Below are positions 38,983 to 48,140 of a stretch of DNA of 64,000 nt, piece after piece. This DNA is from JAEUPI01 sp963814435 (lineage in GTDB: Bacteria > Pseudomonadota > Gammaproteobacteria > Burkholderiales > Burkholderiaceae_C), in contig CAWFCV010000012.1 of assembly GCA_963814435.1 (NCBI GenBank), positions 62,001 to 126,000 on the forward strand. Direction: 5' to 3'. The position numbers and the translations under genes were made by a program. The notes under the pieces are model-generated. The model made no database searches and was not told the DNA's origin. It saw only the letters and a program-made list of their open reading frames with translations. Positions within the stretch are counted from its first letter, which is position 1. Each line of letters opens with the position of its first letter.

Positions 38983-39557
38983 TCAGAACTCCAGCCGATA
39001 CAGCCGCACCCACAGGTCGGGCTCGCCGTTGCCAGGCTTCTTGACGTTGAAGCGGTCCTCGCCCGAGGGGCGCCGGCACGGGGCTCGTGCGCCACAACGA
39101 CGGCCGCTGCTGGAGCTGCTGGCGGAACTCCTCGGTCGCCCAGATCTGGCCCGGCTCGACGACGGGCTCGACGCGTGCGGCGCACAGGATCGCGTCGCCG
39201 CCGACGATGAACGCGCCCACGCCGGCGTCGCCGGGGCGCGTGCGCACCTCGCCGTAGTGCAGCGCGATGCGCAGGCGCGGCTGCCCGGGGGCCTTGTAGA
39301 CATCGTCCATCAGGTGGCGCGCGGTCTGCGCCAGCGCCACCGGATCGTCGTCGGCCATCAGCGCCGAATCGCCGGCGCCGGTTTCGGCGATCGCGGCCGG
39401 CGGCGCCCAGCGGGTGACGGCCTCCTCGAGCGCCTTGCGCACCGGCGCGTCCTTGCCGGCGCGCATCAGTGCTGCCGAAGCCATGCACATCGGCCTTCAG
39501 CACGCAGCAGTGGCGCTGCGCTGGCCGCGCGATCGGCGGGGCCTGGTCTCGTGCCAC
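38983..39557 (-). CDS. Class III nucleotide-cyclase-like domain protein (two frameshifts)
   Basis: About 190 residues after repair, a lone cyclase homology domain with no sensor part. First metal Asp in CVLKADVHGFG, second in AGDSALMADDDP, and Arg in AARVEPVVEPGQIWATEEF are kept; the canonical transition-state Asn (NxAAR) reads ILCAAR, and the purine-specifying Lys before GD is not evident, so activity is doubtful or divergent. Breaks near 39475 and 39065. I place the start at GTG 39557, inside the ATPase 3' end (61-base overlap); a fusion to the ATPase through another indel is possible. Confidence 0.6.
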
Positions 39558-41035
39558 GGCCGGTCGTAGCCGACGATGTTCATGCGGTCGACGCGCTGCA
39601 GGAACGGCGGATTGATGCGGCCGATCACGTCGGACAGCACCGGGTGCACCAGGTAGTGCGTGGCGCGCGGCAGCACGCCGTTCGGCTCGAGCGTGGCCTC
39701 GCCGGGGCGAAGGAAGCGCTGGCGCCACTCGCCGCGCACCCGGTCATGCTGGACGTAGCCGAGCAGCCCGACCCGGTACAGCGCGTGGAAGACATGCTCG
39801 CCCTCGACCCGACTAGCGCATCGTGTTCGTCGACGATCGCCTCCACCTCGGCGCGCGTCAGGATGTGCCCGGGCAGGCGATGGAAGAGCCGCTCCAGTTC
39901 GAGATCGCCGACGTACGGCGCGATCTCGGCCAGGTACTCGTGCGCGATCTCGGTCGCCGCGAGGTTCACCGCCTCCTTCATGCGGTGTTCGTTGCGGCGC
40001 TCGTCGGGCCGCAGCGCGGCCAGCCGCTCGCCGATGGTCATCAGGTCGCGCGGTCGCAGCAGCGTGTGGCGGCAGACGTACTCGAAGGCGTCTTCTTCCT
40101 CGCGCGTGTAGGTGTCGGTCACGCTCGTGCGGCCGAGAAACGCCTCGAGCGGATTCGTGCGCGCGCGGCCCGGCAGCACCATGCGGTCGGTCTTCACCAG
40201 GCGGATGTTGTTGACGAAGATCTCGCGCAGGCTCTCCGGCGAGTACACGATGTCCACCGCGCTGCCGCGATACTGCTGGACCATCGCCGTGCGCTGCGGC
40301 AGCCGGGCGTACGCCTCCTTGCGGATCGCGGCGAAGACCTTGACATGGTGGTTGATGCGCCGCAGCTGGTAGGCGACCTCGACCAGGCCGAGCTGCGCGA
40401 AGTACCAGACGTTGGGCGACAACTCGCCGGTCACGCTGGGATTGGTCGGGTGCTCCTCGACGTGCTTGTTGAAGTACTCGTCGATGCCGTCGATGAAGAT
40501 GGCGATCGGCGACTTCAGCGCGCGCAGCCTCGGCACAAGGTGGCCGTCGGTGTCGGTGGCGCAGCGCTGCAGTTCGCTCGGCGTGAAGTCGAGCAGGCGC
40601 ACGAAGTGGTCGATGACGCTGTGCAGCTGCGTGTCGCCGATCAGGCCGCTGAGCCGGGCGTTGACCTTGAGCCCGCCGGCCGCGCCGACGTGCTTGAGCG
40701 CGGCCATCGCGATGGCCGTGAGCCAGACCTTCGACCACGGCAGCGGCGACGCGGCAAAGAAGGCGAGCGTTTCGCGGCCGAAGATCTTGTCGCCGATCGG
40801 CTTGTCGAGCAGGTTGCCGCTGGGCAGGCAGATCGCACGGCCTTCGCGCTGGTACAGGATGCGCTTGGCCTTCAGCAGCAGCGTCTTGCCGAAGCCCTTG
40901 GTCGCGATGACGATGAACTTGTCGTCGCGCTCTGTGCGTCAGGAAGCCGTCGATCTCGGGCGTGCGGTGCAGCAGCGACTCGTCGAAGTCGTCCGCGACA
41001 CGGATGTCGTCGGCGTCCACGGTCCACGCGCGCAT
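39497..41035 (-). CDS. P-loop ATPase of Sll1717 type (two frameshifts)
   Basis: About 512 residues after repair. A P-loop IVIATKGFGKTLLLKAKR (Lys near residue 48) and Walker B IAIFIDGIDEYF (near 180) place it among STAND/KAP-like signalling NTPases; downstream helical segments (RRINHHVKVFAAIRKEAYARL, TLLRPRDLMTIGERLAAL) resemble the NCBI family named P-loop ATPase, Sll1717. Breaks near 40930 and 39812. Start at 41035 has GGAG eight bases upstream. Overlapping cyclase-like gene suggests a two-component signalling or defence module; this is inference. Confidence 0.72.
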   Translation of the reverse strand: MRAWTVDADDIRVADDFDESLLHRTPEIDGFLTHRARRQVHRHRDQGLRQDAAAEGQAHPVPARRPCDLPAQRQPARQADRRQDLRPRNARLLCRVAAAVVEGLAHGHRDGRAQARRRGRRAQGQRPAQRPDRRHAAAQRHRPLRAPARLHAERTAALRHRHRRPPCAEAARAEVADRHLHRRHRRVLQQARRGAPDQSQRDRRVVAQRLVLRAARPGRGRLPAAAHQPPCQGLRRDPQGGVRPAAAAHGDGPAVSRQRGGHRVLAGEPARDLRQQHPPGEDRPHGAAGPRAHESARGVSRPHERDRHLHARGRRRLRVRLPPHAAATARPDDHRRAAGRAAARRAPQRTPHEGGGEPRGDRDRARVPGRDRAVRRRSRTGAALPSPARAHPDARRGGGDRRRTRCASRVEGEHVFHALYRVGLLGYVQHDRVRGEWRQRFLRPGEATLEPNGVLPRATHYLVHPVLSDVIGRINPPFLQRVDRMNIVGYDRPWHETRPRRSRGQRSATAAC

Positions 41036-41105
41036 CGCTCTGTCTCCAGCTGGCCAGCCGCGGTGAGGATAGTCCGTTCGTGCAGGGGCGTCCAGAATTC
41101 CCGGC

Positions 41106-42330
41106 TCAGCCGAACGAGGGTGTCGTGCTGGCGCTTGCGGGGCCGGTGTCGTGGCCGTACAGCCAGGCGCTCTGCCGCAGCGGGTCGCCGCGCGCGAGCT
41201 CGGCATCGCGCTGCTCCTGCTCGGGACCATCGGGCAGGTGGTTGCGCAGTTCCCGGCCCCGGCTCATCACCTGCACCTGGCTGGCGCGCGGACGGCGTAT
41301 GCGCGTCATAGCGCATCAGTGCCTGCGTGACCGTGGTCCGATCGGCAGCGCGCAGGCAGAGCGCCAGCGCCTCGGCATCCTCGACGGCCTGCGCCGCGCC
41401 CTGGGCAAAGAACGGCAGCATCGCATGCGCGGCGTCGCCCAGCAGGGTCAGTCGTCCGTCGGTCCAGCGCGGCAGCGGCGTTCGATCGACCAGCGCCCAG
41501 CGCCTGGTGTCGGTGGCGGCGTCGATCAGCTGCAGCACGCGGGCGTCCCAGCCTTCGAACTCGGCGCGCAGGTCCGGCACGCGGCCCTCGCTGGTCCAGG
41601 ATTCCTCGCGCCAGTCGCCGGCCGGCACGATGGCCACCAGGTTGACCAGGCGCCCGCCCGAGATCGGGTAGTGCACGAAATGCCGCTGCGCGCCGAGCCA
41701 CAGGCTCTGCACCGGACGCAGCGCCATCGCCGGCGCCTGTGTCGCCGGCACCAGGCAGCGAAACGCACACAGACCGGAGAACCGGGCGTCGACGGCGGGC
41801 GCGATCGACTCGCGCAGCACCGAGTGGATGCCATCGGCGCCGATCGCGGCGTCGGCGCGTTCGACGGTCTCGCTGCCGTCGCGGCGGGTGAAGGTGAGTG
41901 TCACGCCGTCGTCGCTCTGTTGCACCGCGCTGCAGCGATGACCCAGCCGCAGCTGTTCGGCCGGCAGGGCCTGCTGCAGAATCCTCAGCAGGTCGGCGCG
42001 GTGCGCCACGTAGCAGGCGCGCCGTAGAGTGCCTCGCACTCGCGGCCCATCGGCTGCACCGAGAGCACCCGGCCGTCCTGCCAGCGGCGGAACTCCCAGG
42101 CGGCCTCGAGTCGGACGGCGTCGCGCTGCAACGCATCGGTGAGGCCCAGCCGCGCCAACGGTCGCACCATGTTCGGCGGCACCACCAGGCCTGCGCCGAC
42201 CTCGCGCAGTTCGCCGGCCTGCTCGTACACGGTGGCCGCTGATGCCGGCGTGGCGCAGGAACAGCGCGGCGGCCAGGCCGCCGATGCCGCCGCCGACGAT
42301 GGCCACGCGCAGATCGGTCGAGGTGTTCAT
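41106..42330 (-). CDS. FAD-dependent aromatic-ring monooxygenase (three frameshifts)
   Basis: About 407 residues after repair. Class A flavoprotein hydroxylase: dinucleotide fold VAIVGGGIGGLAAALFLRHAG at the N-terminus, DG motif AAIGADGIHSVLRESI in the middle and GD motif TLLGDAAHAMLPFFAQGAAQAVEDAEAL. Salicylate, 3-hydroxybenzoate or similar aromatic acids are typical substrates. Breaks near 42240, 42015 and 41310. Same strand as the ATPase 70 bases downstream. It starts 24 bases after the SulP stump. Confidence 0.86.
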
Positions 42331-42354
42331 GGCCCGGCGCAGGCTAGGGCCGGT

Positions 42355-42537
42355 TCACGCTGCGTGAAGGGGTCGCGAAGGCTCGGGCTTGACGCCGGAG
42401 GCGATCGCGAAGGCCATCGCCAGCGGCAGCGCGACGATGCCCACCGTGGTGCCTGCACCGAGGTCGTGCATGAACTGCGGCCGGCTGTCGTGCTGCAGGG
42501 CATCGAGCAGGCGCGGGCGAAAGGGCTGCAGGTCCAT
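42355..42537 (-). pseudogene. Truncated SulP-family anion transporter (N-terminal stump)
   Basis: 60 codons. LLDALQHDSRPQFMHDLGAGTTVGIVALPLAMAFAIASGVKPE is the start and first helix of SulP sulfate/bicarbonate transporters (normally about 500 residues or more). After GVKPE the sequence departs and stops within eight codons; no frame downstream continues the family before the monooxygenase start. It lies 21 bases after the hyfI-like stop, same strand, so it was probably the last gene of that operon. A real deletion or junction is implied, not one indel. Confidence 0.75.
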
Positions 42538-42558
42538 CGTGATCGCAGGAGGCCTGCT

Positions 42559-43087
42559 TCAGGCCGCGGCCGCGCCGCGGATGCGCCGCACCGCCAGCGA
42601 GAATGCCGCGCAGGATCTCCAGCGGCGCCGGCGGACAGCCCGGCACCGCGACGTCGACCGGGATCACGTTGGCGACGCGGCCGCAACTGGCATAACTCTC
42701 GCCGAAGATGCCGCCGCTGCAGCCGCAGTCGCCGACCGCGACGACGAGTTTCGGCGCCGGCGTCGCGTCGTAGGTGCGGCGCAGCGCGACCGCCATGTTG
42801 CGCGTGACCGGGCCCGTGACCAGCAGCAAGTCGGCATGGCGCGGGCTGGCGACGAACTTGATGCCCAGCCCCTCGATGTTGTAGTAGGGATTGTTGAGCG
42901 CATGGATCTCGAGCTCGCAGCCGTTGCACGAGCCGGCGTCGACCTGGCGGATCGACAGCGCCTGACCCAGGATGTCGAGCAGTTCGCCTTGGATCGCGTG
43001 TTCCTCGGCACGCAGCGCTGCGCCGTCGGTCGGGGCGGCTTCGGTCGCCAGGCCCGGCTTGGCGATCTGCCGGATGATCTTCCACAT
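42559..43087 (-). CDS. Ehr/hydrogenase-4 small subunit, NuoB/HyfI-like (one frameshift near the end)
   Basis: About 175 residues. The complex-I N2-type cluster ligands are intact: C54-x-x-C57 (GSCNGCELE), C121/C123 (GDCGCSGG), C135 and C151 (PGCPPAP). It accepts electrons in the peripheral arm of a group 4 hydrogenase-like complex. One base too many near 42603 shifts the tail; the repaired end SLAVRRIRGAAAA stops at 42561-42559. Its ATG shares a base with the upstream stop (TGATG). Confidence 0.88.
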
Positions 43088-44638
43088 CAGAGGTCGTGCC
43101 CCGAGTAGCTGAGGTTGAAGCACTTGTTGATCAGCGGGAAGTCGGGAACGATGTTGCCGATCACCGCGTGTTCGAGCACCGGCCAGTTCTGCCACGACGG
43201 GTCGTGACAATGGCAGCGAGCGATCGCGCCGCCGCTCGATCTCCAGCGCCACGAACACCTCGCCGCGCCAGCCTTCGACCCAGCCGGCGCCGCGCGCGGC
43301 ACCCTGCGGCTGCCGCCATCTCGTGGCGCAGATCGCCGGCCGGCAGGCCGGTGCACAAGGTGCGGATCAGGCGCAGCGATTCGAGGGTTTCGTCGAAGCG
43401 CAGCGCGACGCGCGCGGCCACATCGCCGGCCGTGCTGCAGGACTTGGCCACCCCCAGCGCCGCATACGGTGCCCAGGGTTGGTCGCAGCGCAGGTCGAAC
43501 GCCTGACCGCTGGCGCGGCCGGCCAGACCGGCCAGCCCCAGCTGTTGCGCCAGTTCGGGCGCCACGCGGCCGGTGCCGATGAAGCGGTCCTGCAGCCCGG
43601 CGTGTTCGTCGTAGATCGCGCGCAGGGTCCGCACCTCGTTTTCGACCGACTCGCACTGGCCGTGCAGGCGCACGATCATCGCCGTATCGATATCGCGGGT
43701 CACGCCACCGGGCACGACGCAATCCATCATCAGCCGGTGGCCGAAGGCGGCCATCGACAGGCGCAGCCAGTCTTCGCGCAGGCGCGAGAACTGCGCCAGC
43801 CCAAAGGACAGCGCGGCGTCGTTGCCCAGTGCGCCCAGGTCGCCCAGGTGGTTGGCGACGCGCTCGCGCTCGAGCATCAACGCGCGCAGCCATTGGGCGC
43901 GCGGCGGCACTTGCGCATGCCAGCGCGGACTCCAGCGCCATGCAATAGGCCCAGGCGTAGGCCACCGTCGAGTCGCCGGACACCCGACCGGCCAGCCGGA
44001 ACGCGTCCAGCGGCGCGAGTTCGGTGAAGCGGCGCTCGATGCCCTTGTGCACGTAACCCAGGCGCTCTTCGAGGCGCAGCACCTTCTCGCCGACGACCGA
44101 GAAGCGGAAATGCCCAGGCTCGATGATGCCGGCGTGCACCGGGCCCACCGGAATCTCGTGCACGCCGTCGCCTTCGACGCGGACGAAGGGGTAGTCGGTC
44201 GGCTCGGCGGCGCCGGCACCGGGGCGCGATGATTGCGCGTGCCGCAGTGCGTTTCCGCCATCGATCCACGTGCCATGGTCGAGCCAGGGGCGGCGGTCGT
44301 CGGCGCCGTCGGCCTGGATGCCCAGCAGGTCGGCAGTCGCGCGCTGCATGCGGCCGGCAAACGGAAACTGCGCCGAGGTATCGGGAAAGGTGGTCGACCC
44401 CTCGGGCAGCGGCAGGTCGATCCAGACCAGGCCGTCGGCCAATGCGTAGGCGGCCGAGATCGACCAGACTCCCGCTGTCGCGCGCGTGTCGCGGCCCCAC
44501 AACGCGACCAGACGCTGCTGCGCCTGCGCCACCTGCGCCGCCACGGCCTGCCACGTCGCGCGATCGACCACGCCGTGCCAGATCGGCAGCGGCGCGGCCA
44601 GACGGTTCGAGCGTCAGCCCGAGATCGGACGATTGCAT
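43087..44638 (-). CDS. Ehr large subunit, NuoCD/HyfG-like, lacking Ni-Fe cysteines (about four frameshifts)
   Basis: About 515 residues: NuoC-like N-terminus and NuoD/HycE-like body (VHEIPVGPVHAGIIEPGHFRF, RLGYVHKGIERRF). Where true group 4 hydrogenases have the N-terminal CxxC (ERICGIC), this protein reads LAGRVSGDSTVAYA, and the C-terminal DPCxxC is FNLSYSGHDL; no Ni-Fe site can form. Breaks near 44605, 43920, 43310 and 43230. Start 44638 five bases after the HyfF stop. Known as energy-converting hydrogenase-related (Ehr) subunits; substrate unknown. Confidence 0.86.
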
Positions 44639-44643
44639 GCGCG

Positions 44644-46098
44644 TCACGCCCCGATCATGCGCGCCGCCTGGCGAAACCAGGTGTCCAGGTAGGGCGGGAT
44701 GTACAGGCCCAGCATCAGGCTCAGGCCCAGATGCACGAACACCGGGATCAACGCCGGCGGGTGGGCCAGCGGCTTCAGGCCGGTGTCGCCGAACACCATC
44801 GGCTGCACGCGGCTGAACACCGAGGCGAACGCGACGCCGAGCGCGATCAGCAGGAACGGCGTGGCCCAGGGCTGCTCGCGCATCGCGGTGGTGATGATCA
44901 GGAACTCGCTGGCGAACACGCCGAACGGCGGCAGCCCCAGGATCGCGAGCGATCCCAGCATCAGCCCCCAGCCGACCGGCGGGCTGACCTTGATCAGGCC
45001 GCGGATCTCGTCCATCACCTGCGTGCCGGCCTTCTGCGACGCGTGACCCACCGCGAAGAAGATGGCCGACTTGGTGAGCGAATGCACCGTCATGTGCAGC
45101 AGCCCGGCGAAGTTGGCGATCGGCCCGCCGAGGCCGAAGGCAAAGGTCATCAGGCCCATGTGCTCGATCGACGAGTACGCGAACATGCGCTTGATGTCCT
45201 TCTGCCGCGTCAGGAAGAACGCGGCGGCCACCACCGACAGCAGGCCGAAGCCCATCATCATCTGGCTGGCCAGGTGGTTGCGCAGCGCGCCGTCGGTCAG
45301 CACCTTGCAGCGCAGCAGCGCGTACAGCGCCACGTTGAGCAGCAGCCCCGACAGCACCGCCGACACCGGCGTCGGGCCCTCGGCGTGGGCGTCGGGCAGC
45401 CAGTTGTGCAGCGGCACCAGCCCGACCTTGGTGCCGTAGCCGATGAACAGGAACGCGAACGCCAGCGTGATGATGTTCGGGTCGAGGCTCGCCTTCACGG
45501 TGTTCAGATTGGTCCACAGCAAGGCGCCGCCTTCGGCGCCGAGCACCTTCTCGGCCGCCATGTAGAGCATCACGGTGCCGAACAGGGCCTGCGCAATGCC
45601 CACGCCGCACAGGATGAAGTACTTCCACGCCGCCTCCAGGCTGGCCGCCGTGCGATAGACGCTGACCAGCAGCACGGTGGTCAGCGTCGCCGCTTCCATC
45701 GCCACCCACAGGATGCCCATGTTGTTGGTGGTCAGCGCCATCAGCATCGTGAAGCTGAACAGCTGGTACATGCTGTGGTACAGGCGCAGCCGCGGCGGCG
45801 TCATCTTGCCGTGGTCGCGCTCGACGCGCATGTACGGTCGCGAGAACAGCGCCGTGGTCAGCCCGACGAAGGCGGTCAGCGTGACCAGGAACACGTTGAG
45901 CGGGTCGATGAAGAACTCGCGGTCCCAGGCAAACAGCGGACCGCCGGCGACGACCTGCACGGTGAGCACAGCGGCCGCGACGAAGGTGCCGAAGCTGAAC
46001 GCGGCGTTGACCTCCATCGCCCAGTCGCGATGGCCGAACAGCGCCAGCACCACGCCGCCGGCGAGCGGGATTCCGAGCACGACGTACAGGGTCTCCAC
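44644..46098 (-). CDS. hyfF: Hydrogenase-4 component F, antiporter-like (NuoN/NuoL homologue)
   Basis: 484 residues, about 14 helices, intact. The proton-pumping residues are kept: Glu in WVAMEAATLTTV (helix 5) and Lys in IGYGTKVGLVPLHNWLPDAHAEGPTPVSAVLSG (helix 7), plus the second Lys in MTVHSLTKSAIFF (helix 8). Forms the membrane arm of the complex. Starts one base after the hyfE stop. Confidence 0.93.
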   Translation of the reverse strand: METLYVVLGIPLAGGVVLALFGHRDWAMEVNAAFSFGTFVAAAVLTVQVVAGGPLFAWDREFFIDPLNVFLVTLTAFVGLTTALFSRPYMRVERDHGKMTPPRLRLYHSMYQLFSFTMLMALTTNNMGILWVAMEAATLTTVLLVSVYRTAASLEAAWKYFILCGVGIAQALFGTVMLYMAAEKVLGAEGGALLWTNLNTVKASLDPNIITLAFAFLFIGYGTKVGLVPLHNWLPDAHAEGPTPVSAVLSGLLLNVALYALLRCKVLTDGALRNHLASQMMMGFGLLSVVAAAFFLTRQKDIKRMFAYSSIEHMGLMTFAFGLGGPIANFAGLLHMTVHSLTKSAIFFAVGHASQKAGTQVMDEIRGLIKVSPPVGWGLMLGSLAILGLPPFGVFASEFLIITTAMREQPWATPFLLIALGVAFASVFSRVQPMVFGDTGLKPLAHPPALIPVFVHLGLSLMLGLYIPPYLDTWFRQAARMIGA

Positions 46099-46099
46099 G

Positions 46100-46758
46100 C
46101 TATTCTTCCTTCAGCTTTTCGAGGTGGCGGATGTCCAGGCTGTCGAACTGCTCGCGGATCTGGAACATGAACACGCCCAGGATCAGCACGCCGATCAGCA
46201 CGTCCAGCGCGATGCCGAGCTCCACCACCATCGGCATGCCGTAGGTGGCCGAGGTGGCGGCGAAGAACAGGCCGTTCTCCATCGACAGGAAGCCGATCAC
46301 CTGCGGCACCGCCTTGGCGCGCGTGATCATCATCATGAACGACAGCAGCACGCAGGCCAGCGCGATGCCCAGCGTGCCGCGTGCGATCGACGACGAGAAC
46401 TTCGCGATCGGCGCGCCCAGGTTGAAGGCGAAGATCACCAGCAGGATGCCGATCAGCATCGTGGTCGGGATGTTGATCAGGGTCTCGGTGTCCCAGCGCA
46501 CGTTGAGCCGATTGATCACGCGATGCAGCAGGATCGGAATCAGGATCACCTTCAATCCCAGCGTGAGCGCCGCCGAGACGTACAGGTGCGGCTGGTTGGT
46601 GACATAACCGACACGGCCGTGGCGACCACCAGCGTTGCGCCCTGCAGCGTGAACAGGTGGATCAGCGACAGGATGCGGCGCTGCGAGATCATCGCGAACG
46701 CCAGCATCAGCAGCAGGGCGCCGAGCAGGTTGATCAGCTGGCCGAAGAGCGGGTTCAC
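46100..46758 (-). CDS. hyfE: Hydrogenase-4 component E, NuoK-like (one frameshift)
   Basis: About 218 residues, seven or so helices; small membrane subunit of the hyf/Ehr type. Early part INLLGALLLMLAFAMISQRRILSLIHLFTLQGATLVVATA and late part MENGLFFAATSATYGMPMVVELGIALDVLIGVLILGVF, the latter with the NuoK-like Glu, flank one indel near 46608. GTG start at 46758 with GGAG nine bases upstream. The gene is separated from hyfC by 419 bases holding repeat copy A. Confidence 0.87.
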
Positions 46759-46820
46759 TCGGCGGCTCCACCTTGCGTGGCGTGATCCGCGAAGCTTGCG
46801 TCACCGCGGATGAGCTTGCG

Positions 46821-47130
46821 CAATCGGCCCGGTGCGGCTGTTCGCCTTGCGTGAGACCGGACATTCGACGATCGAGCGGGGGCGCAGCCACGGGCGGGCA
46901 ACCGCCGGGGCTCATGCGTCCCTAAATCGCCCCGTCGGCCGCCCACCCGCGGCTGCGCCCGAACCACTGCGACAGTCCACGGACGCACGACCTGCGCACG
47001 GCGGCGATGCGATTGGCAGCGCGGCAGGCCGAGGGCCGGGCGACGATTTAGGGACGCATGAGGAGTCTGGCCCCGGCCTGCCGCGTTGCATGCTCGGTCG
47101 TCGAAGGTTTGCATTCAAGCCGCAGACTGA
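46821..47130. repeat. Nested palindromic repeat, copy A (MITE-like)
   Basis: Occupies most of the gene-free 46759-47177. Core 46911-47062 (152 bp) begins with CTCATGCGTCCCTAAATCG and ends with its exact reverse complement (47044-47062). The outer arm GGTGCGGCTGTTCG is at 46831-46844; the matching right outer arm is degraded. The whole is an inverted near-copy of 52691-53010, with few mismatches. Apparent reading frames through it are spurious. Near 47133-47156 a GCCCGC/GCGGGC stem may end hyfC transcription. Confidence 0.88.
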
Positions 47131-47177
47131 ATGCCCGCAACGGGCCGACAGCGGGCGTTCCAGTTGTAGTCTTCATC

Positions 47178-48137
47178 CTAGCTGCCGAGCAGGATGTGAA
47201 CCAACAGTCCGATCACCGCCAGCAGGAACGCGGTGGCCAGGAATTCGGGCACGCGGAAGATCCGCATCTTGGCGCTCAGCGTTTCGAGCACGGCCAGCGC
47301 GGCGCCGCCCAGCGCGAGTTTCAACACCAATGCGGGCAATGCGAACACCAGCTCCAGCGGTGCCTGCGCCTCGGCGATGCCCCAGGGGAAGAACAGCGCC
47401 AGCCCGGCGCAGGAGTAGGCGAACAGCTTCAGGCTGGCCGCCCATTCCAGCAGCGCCAGGTGCCGGCCCGAGTACTCGAGGATCAGCGCCTCGTGCACCA
47501 TCGTCAGCTCCAGGTGCGTGGCCGGGTTGTCCACCGGCACGCGCGCGTTCTCGGCCAGCGAGACGATGGTGAAGGCGACGCCGGCGAAGGCCAGGCTCGG
47601 GTAGATCGCCAGTTCGCGGTGCGCCAACGTCTCGACGATGGTGGACAGCGAGGTCGACTTCGAGATCAGCGAGGCCGAGAAGAACACGATCAACAGCGCC
47701 GGCTCGGCGAGGAAGCCGATCAGCATCTCGCGGCGCGCGCCGAGCGTGCCGAACGAGGTGCCGATGTCCATCGCCGCCAGCGAGATGAACACCCGCGCCA
47801 CCGCGAACAGCCCGACCAGCGCGATGGCATCGGCGGCCAGCGACAGCGGCAGGTCGGTCGACAGCGTGGGGATGATCGAGCTGGCCAGCGCCATGCAGCC
47901 GAACACGATGTAGGGCGTGACGCGAAACAGCGGCGAGGCGTGCTCGGCCAGCACCGACTCCTTGTTGAACAGCTTGTGCAGCAGTTTGTAGGGCTGCAGC
48001 AGCGGCGGCGCCGACTTGTTCTGCAGCCAGGCGCGCCATTGGTTCACCCAGCCGGTCAGCAGCGGCGCCAGCATCAGCGCGACGACGATCTCCAGCAGCT
48101 GCGAAATCGCGCCATAGAGCGTCAGCGAGTCGCCCAT
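47178..48137 (-). CDS. hyfC: Hydrogenase-4 component C, NuoH-like membrane subunit
   Basis: 319 residues, eight helices, intact. Connects the peripheral subunits with the antiporter arm. NuoH/HycD hallmarks: QPYKLLHKLFNKESVLAEHASPLFRVTPY, SLAENARVPVDNPATHLELTMVHEALILEYSGR with the acidic quinone-chamber loop. AGGAG eight bases before ATG; three bases after the hyfB stop. Confidence 0.93.
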   Translation of the reverse strand: MGDSLTLYGAISQLLEIVVALMLAPLLTGWVNQWRAWLQNKSAPPLLQPYKLLHKLFNKESVLAEHASPLFRVTPYIVFGCMALASSIIPTLSTDLPLSLAADAIALVGLFAVARVFISLAAMDIGTSFGTLGARREMLIGFLAEPALLIVFFSASLISKSTSLSTIVETLAHRELAIYPSLAFAGVAFTIVSLAENARVPVDNPATHLELTMVHEALILEYSGRHLALLEWAASLKLFAYSCAGLALFFPWGIAEAQAPLELVFALPALVLKLALGGAALAVLETLSAKMRIFRVPEFLATAFLLAVIGLLVHILLGS

Positions 48138-48140
48138 GCG

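Noticed and set aside
39497..39557. Calling the ATPase and cyclase one fused CDS
   Set aside because: The ATPase has a stop at 39497 and a GTG gives a plausible separate cyclase start; fusion needs another unproven indel, so I kept two genes.
44233..46170. 645-aa plus-strand ORF opposite hyfF and the large subunit
   Set aside because: Gln/His/Arg-rich shadow of membrane-protein genes; no start site or known domain.
46755..47118. Small ORFs through repeat copy A, with mirror images in copy B (52701-53120)
   Set aside because: They exist because both copies share sequence, in both strands and several frames; no ribosome sites or protein family.
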